DNA of 64,000 nucleotides, from assembly GCA_025094145.1 (NCBI GenBank), contig JALLLS010000017.1, positions 372,001 to 436,000 on the forward strand, in the 5' to 3' direction. The notes under the pieces are model-generated. The model ran no database searches. It was not told where the DNA came from and saw only the letters and a program-made list of their open reading frames with translations. How positions within the stretch are numbered: the stretch's first letter is position 1; each line of letters opens with the position of its first letter. The DNA comes from Spinellus fusiger (taxonomy: Eukaryota > Mucoromycota > Mucoromycetes > Mucorales > Phycomycetaceae). Below, one piece after another: positions 59,471-64,000 of this stretch. The position numbers and the translations under genes were made by a program.

Positions 59471-62400
59471 TTATTGTGTTGTGCTCTCTATTAAAGACAT
59501 CTTTTTGAATGGCACCAGCACCTCATAAATAGAATTTGTATTCTTTGATACTTTCCGTATCTCCTTTCTCATCTGTCTTTCTTCCTTGGACATATCCTTG
59601 TAGGTATTTCTTTGTGCCGTGGCTTGTTCTTGTTCTGATATGGAGTGCATGATAGCATCTCTTGACATTTGTGTTTGTGTAAAGACACTAGGATGGCTTG
59701 ACTTTTTAGTAGGCTTGAGTCCAACAAGTGTCATATAAGCCATGTGTCTGTGAGCATGTGATTTACGCAACTTCAACGACACACGCACATGGTCAAACAA
59801 GTGAAAAACAATAGCATGGGGAAGGTCGGCTGAGGTGATGGAAACATGCGTTGGCATTTTTGACTCGATGCTGCAATTGGGTATATTATCATCTATTACA
59901 GACAATCATGAATGAATGAGTAGACAGTTGAGTAGATAGTTGAATAGACAGTTGAATAGACAGTTGAATAGACAGTTGAATAGACAGTTGAATAGATAGT
60001 TGAATAGACAGTTGAATAAATAAAGAAAATAGCCAACACTAAATATTACCTGATGCAGTGTTGGAAATAAGAGATAGAGGAATAATAGTGGATCCATTCT
60101 TATCAAGTAAATAAACAGGACCCTTGAGACCAAGTCTATGGGAAAAAAAAGTGAGAATGCATCCACACATCATGACTGACAAAACCACTTTACTTTGGGA
60201 TAAAGACATAAAATCCATTGGAGCGTATTTCAGAAATCACGCCATTCTCAATCAAAGGCTCATCTGAAGTCTAATTACAAGGCATCAGTCAAACTCTTTT
60301 CACTTGTATCAATCGACTTACATGCTGTAGAATATAAAGGCTTTGGAAGAGTTCTGTAGAATCCTAACAGAATGTATAAAATACCATCGCTGGAGAGGTA
60401 GACATAACTGTAATGACTTACCCTTTGTGCTAGTTTGGATTCTCTCGACTTCAGGTTGAGATTGCTGCAAATATTGGCTATCTTGCTGCTGTTAACCATA
60501 ACTGTTCCACGTTGACTATCTGCAATAGTAACTGCATCTTGAACACACATTAACAATTGTCGATGTGCTACCACATCAGCATATCTTCGAATGGGAGACT
60601 AGACAGATGCACAGGGGTGAGAATAAAGAAACACTTATTTATCCTTTCCAATTTGCTTTCTTACGGTGAAATGTGTATAATAATCAATAGCAAGTCCATA
60701 GTGATAATAGCTGGCTACATCGTGTAGGCCGGATGAAATATACCTATTTAAATGACAATGTCAATGGACTGTTTTTCAATCTTGTTGGTATTTTCTTTAC
60801 CCAGCCTCATTCATAGCCATCACCGTCATGCTTTTGAGTATAAGCCCTAGCTCAGGATCATTGCATTCACGAGCAATGATTTCTAATGATCTTGCCAATG
60901 TCTTGTTGGTGGAGAAATCAACAGAGAACCCCTATAGAATATAGAGGTGAGTAAAAGGTGAATAGATTCAATAAAAAGACTTACTCTACTCTTGGCCGCC
61001 TTGAGAAGCCTATCAAATTGACTTGCTGTAGGTGCAGGATGGCGACGCAATAAAGCTGCATCTCTAAAGCCTTGGTAAACTCTCTTTCCAACAGAAGAAT
61101 TAGCCATAATCATAGCTTCGGCTACTAGTCCATGGATCTCCATGCTGTCCTTGGGAAGTAATTCATTGAGTTAAGAACACGTTTAAAACCAAATGGAAGC
61201 AGTTTTGGATCCACTCCATAGTATAAAAAAGGATATTGATATCAGTAATCTTATGGTCCTTTGTAATTTTAAACTTGATCTCCGAACTTTCAAGTTCCAA
61301 TGCACCAGCAGCTAAGCGCCTATTCTATAGAGAGAGAGAAGTAAATAGACAAGGGACAAGAAGAGTCAGATATTTACCCGCATCACACGTAATAATTTTG
61401 CTAATTTCTCAATAGATGGCTTGAGCTTTTTGCAAAGGGCAGGTGCTATAGATAATAATTAATTAATAAATAAAAACCCTTTCTTTCTTATCTTTACAGA
61501 TATAAACTTACCTAGACCTGTAGCTACGGATTTACCATCCAGTAACTCTTGTGCTTGTTCGTATTCCATTTCACAAGCTGATCGGATGATGGTTCTTCCA
61601 AACCATATAGACACCACATTATAAGAACTATCGAGTGTCCAAAGCACAGAGACTAGAGTAAATAAAGCTTAGTCATTGTGGCAATGCTTGAGATATACCA
61701 GTATAACGGTCCACATTTTCCCTTAATGAGCATACACGTTCACTCAGTACAGACGGAAGCATATCAAAGCGTCGATCTGCCAAGTAAACAGTTGTTCCTC
61801 TATGAGTATTAAATATAAACAAGTAAGAGTTTCATTAGAATATTTGACACGGAAACAAAACTACCTTGCTCTTGCTTCAAGGTCTGTGGGTGAATTTTCT
61901 TTTACGAAATAGGTCACATCAGCAATATGAACTCCCAATTCAATGTTTCCATTTTGCAATTCATTGATAGAGAGTGCATCTGCAGCTGTTAGAATATATT
62001 CATCATGCTACACTACCATCAATATCTTGACAATTGGGAGGGTCAATGCTAAAAATGAATGATAAGAGATTGATTCTCTTTTGTTGTATGTATGTGGATG
62101 GGTGTGTGGATGGGTGTGTGTGTATTTTACCTGAAGACAGTATTGGATCTTAGATCTCTTCGTCGTTTAATTTCTTCCTATAAAATGTACTGTCAGTCCT
62201 ATTTTTTTTCCTTGGACTGAATGTCTATCTTTACTTGATCTGGTCTCCATGGCGTGGTAGGAGTATCCGTAGGCATTTCTTTCAGAGACGCCTCACTAAA
62301 TCCCTGACTTGCTTGAGAGACAGAGATACCATGCTCAACAAGAATGGCAGATATTTCTGTATCCAGCTGGTGAATAGGTCCTATTACAAGGCATCAGTGT

Positions 62401-64000
62401 TAATGTAGTATGACCTTGATTTTATAAAGAGAGATGAAAATCTAATGCCCTCTATTTACCCAATGAACGAACGTAATGACCATGAGGATATTGAGAAGAG
62501 ATGGGCCTGAAAACAAAACAAAACAATAGAAAGAGTAAATGTGTGTAGAAAAATGTTCCTTTTTCTTATTCTTACCAGTGATCAATACGAACTACAATAC
62601 GTTGATTTTGAATAAACTTGGGCTCTTGGTGTCGAATAACAATTTTTGGAATGGTAAAATCAAGAGGAACAGAGACATGATAGAATCCTTCTCCACTGTC
62701 TTCTTGCAAAGTAGCTACATAAGAACGCCAGTTTCTATTCAATACACCCACAACCCGGCCTGTGGGTCTTGTTGTCTCGGTCTGCTGTGCTGCCCACTGC
62801 GATTCCCCTTGACCTATGCAAAGACAGCCGATCAGTGCATGTGCAAGAGACAAGAAACGCATCAAGTACCTTCTTCCATACTGCTGCTACTAGTACCATT
62901 GTAGCCAATCTCATTAGAAAGTGCTACCCAATTATTTTCCAACAGCAATTCAACCACTACCGTGTCTCCATGCACTGTTTATACTAGTGTCAGACCTATC
63001 TTTATCTTTATTATGATTCATTTTACCTGTCCGATTTCTGTTCTCATTGCCAACAATAAGAATTTCTCTTCCGGTAGTTTTAACATAGGCTTGGGCCGTA
63101 TTATCGGATCTACAGTGGAGGGTGCCAGAAAAGTAGCGTAATGACTTGATGCCCACCTCAAGCTCCTCTGTTGATTTGTACTAAATAGTGAATGAACATA
63201 CTACGCTACACTACACCACACTACACTAGAAAACAAAACAGAAAGATAGATATAAAAAGATAAAATAAATACCTCTGTGAATCCTGTTACAGAAGAACCC
63301 TTTCCTTTCTTTCTGTTGGGGGATATCTTGATACGCTCCATATCATCCTCCAATACAACATCTGCCAGAACACTCGCTAGATTCTGAAGTAATGGAGATT
63401 CAGACCAATAGACATCAAGATATTCTTTCATTGTATAAACACAGACACCGGGTATTTCTACTTCATTCTGTTTGTGCTGTTCAGATAGAATAACAATCTG
63501 TTTCTGCTCTCCAAGATGATGATAATACCAGTTGGCAAGTCGACTCAATGCTCTCCAATCACGCTGACTAGCAGACTCAGCTGGAAGGCGCGGGGTTTGT
63601 GTATCGTGAAATACTTCATTGTAGAAGATGACGTTCTTGCGTCGAGAGTCATTGATGATATGACGCAGTTTACGATAAGTTCTAGTTTTTTCTCTTTGTT
63701 GGAGCTAGCCACGAGTTATTTTGTGAGATGCAAGGTAATTACACCACGAATATCACTGCAAGACATTATCTCCTACCGAAGCTACGACTGTCTGACTTAG
63801 AATAATGCCCGTCATTTCCTCCTGCTCAAGAATTTCAAGATAGCGTATCACCACCTAACACTGTGGATCAGATTTCTTCTTCTTTTCCCTTCTGAGATGG
63901 CCCTCCACCGCCTCTGCTATTCATCCATTAAAGGGACTTACAGAAATATCAGGAATTATGTAGTGGTCAGAAACTGAATCAAGAAGACCCTGATGAGGCT
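59471..64000 (-). CDS. DIS3L-type exosome 3'-5' exoribonuclease (5' end outside the window)
   Basis: At least 23 exons. From the right edge: 63942-64000, 63777-63854, 63273-63704, 63027-63180, 62870-62974, 62576-62813, 62460-62506, 62235-62380, 62131-62177, 62017-62048, 61865-61979, 61699-61799, 61512-61652, 61378-61445, 61237-61324, 60985-61157, 60801-60931, 60665-60743, 60422-60598, 60322-60363, 60194-60270, 60050-60135, 59471-59892; about 1011 residues seen. Order: PIN domain ([27 protein letters not shown]), cold-shock domains ([15 protein letters not shown]), RNB catalytic core [15 protein letters not shown] with its four-Asp pattern, [34 protein letters not shown], and an S1 domain. [21 protein letters not shown] and [18 protein letters not shown] match animal DIS3L better than Dis3/Rrp44. 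PIN catalytic positions are degenerate, as in DIS3L. The cytoplasmic exosome role is inferred. Confidence 0.9.
59926..60018. repeat. 12-bp minisatellite in the last DIS3L intron
   Basis: About seven copies of AGTTGAATAGAC, inside the intron 59893-60049. Confidence 0.85.
61158..61236 (-). other. U12-type AT-AC intron in the DIS3L gene
   Basis: Read on the minus strand the intron begins ATATCCTTT, the exact U12 donor, has GTTCTTAAC near its end (one change from the TTCCTTAAC branch site) and ends AC eleven bases after the branch A region. It is 79 nt long. Splicing here joins D-I to I-P-K-D in frame and recovers the family segment; no GT-AG or GC-AG pair does so. Confidence 0.85.

Overview
The window is nuclear DNA of a fungus. 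The genes are dense and rich in short introns (about 110 inferred here, mostly 50-110 nt). They include a DASH-complex subunit (Ask1), a mitochondrial ornithine acetyltransferase (ArgJ), an Mch1-type transporter and a GH17 glucanase. AT-rich spacers, pyrimidine tracts before 3' splice sites, many microsatellites, a U12-type AT-AC intron and a DIS3L-type exonuclease fit an early-diverging lineage such as Mucoromycota better than Ascomycota or Basidiomycota. This placement is inference; no marker gene settles it.

Layout. 0-7.9 kb: 3' part of a secreted GH17 glucanase (-), an unknown protein (+), SRP9 (+), RPS21 (-), mitochondrial GrpE (-) and a TBL1/Sif2-like LisH-WD40 protein (+). 8.4-17.6 kb, all on -: an Osh6/7-like oxysterol-binding protein, a doubtful small gene, ArgJ, a myotubularin phosphatase and a WDR53-like WD40 protein. 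17.6-19.0 kb: transposable element A, carrying the C-terminal half of a Fanzor (eukaryotic TnpB-like) nuclease. 19.4-27.5 kb: Ask1 (+), pyruvate dehydrogenase E1 beta (+), a CAMK-type kinase (+) and mevalonate diphosphate decarboxylase (-). 27.7-30.3 kb: element B, a longer and decayed relative of A. 30.5-39.5 kb: mitochondrial glutamyl-tRNA synthetase, a 2.9-kb AT-rich desert and a BLM/Sgs1-type RecQ helicase. 40.4-51.6 kb: Mch1-like transporter, RPL34, an RbfA-like protein, an aspartic protease with an acidic insertion, a GT2-type membrane glycosyltransferase, an Ych1/Ibp1-type Cdc25-like phosphatase and an Flx1-type carrier. 51.6-59.0 kb: a gene-poor stretch with microsatellites and element C. 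59.0-64 kb: an Sfr1/Mei5-like protein (+) and a DIS3L-type exosome exonuclease (-) that runs off the right edge.

Most genes are housekeeping genes with no operon-like logic. RPL34 and the RbfA-like gene diverge from one promoter region, and a few neighbours are convergent with under 100 bp between them.

Main points of interest: (1) a family of TIR elements flanked by TA, with Fanzor remnants; copy A keeps the C-terminal catalytic and zinc-finger residues in frame. (2) A textbook U12-type AT-AC intron in the DIS3L gene. (3) Five GC-AG introns. (4) A reading-frame jump in Ask1 that a 79-nt intron would explain. (5) Two adjacent perfect hairpins at 46.4 kb. All exon structures were worked out by hand from splice motifs, reading-frame continuity and family similarity recalled from memory; no search was run.
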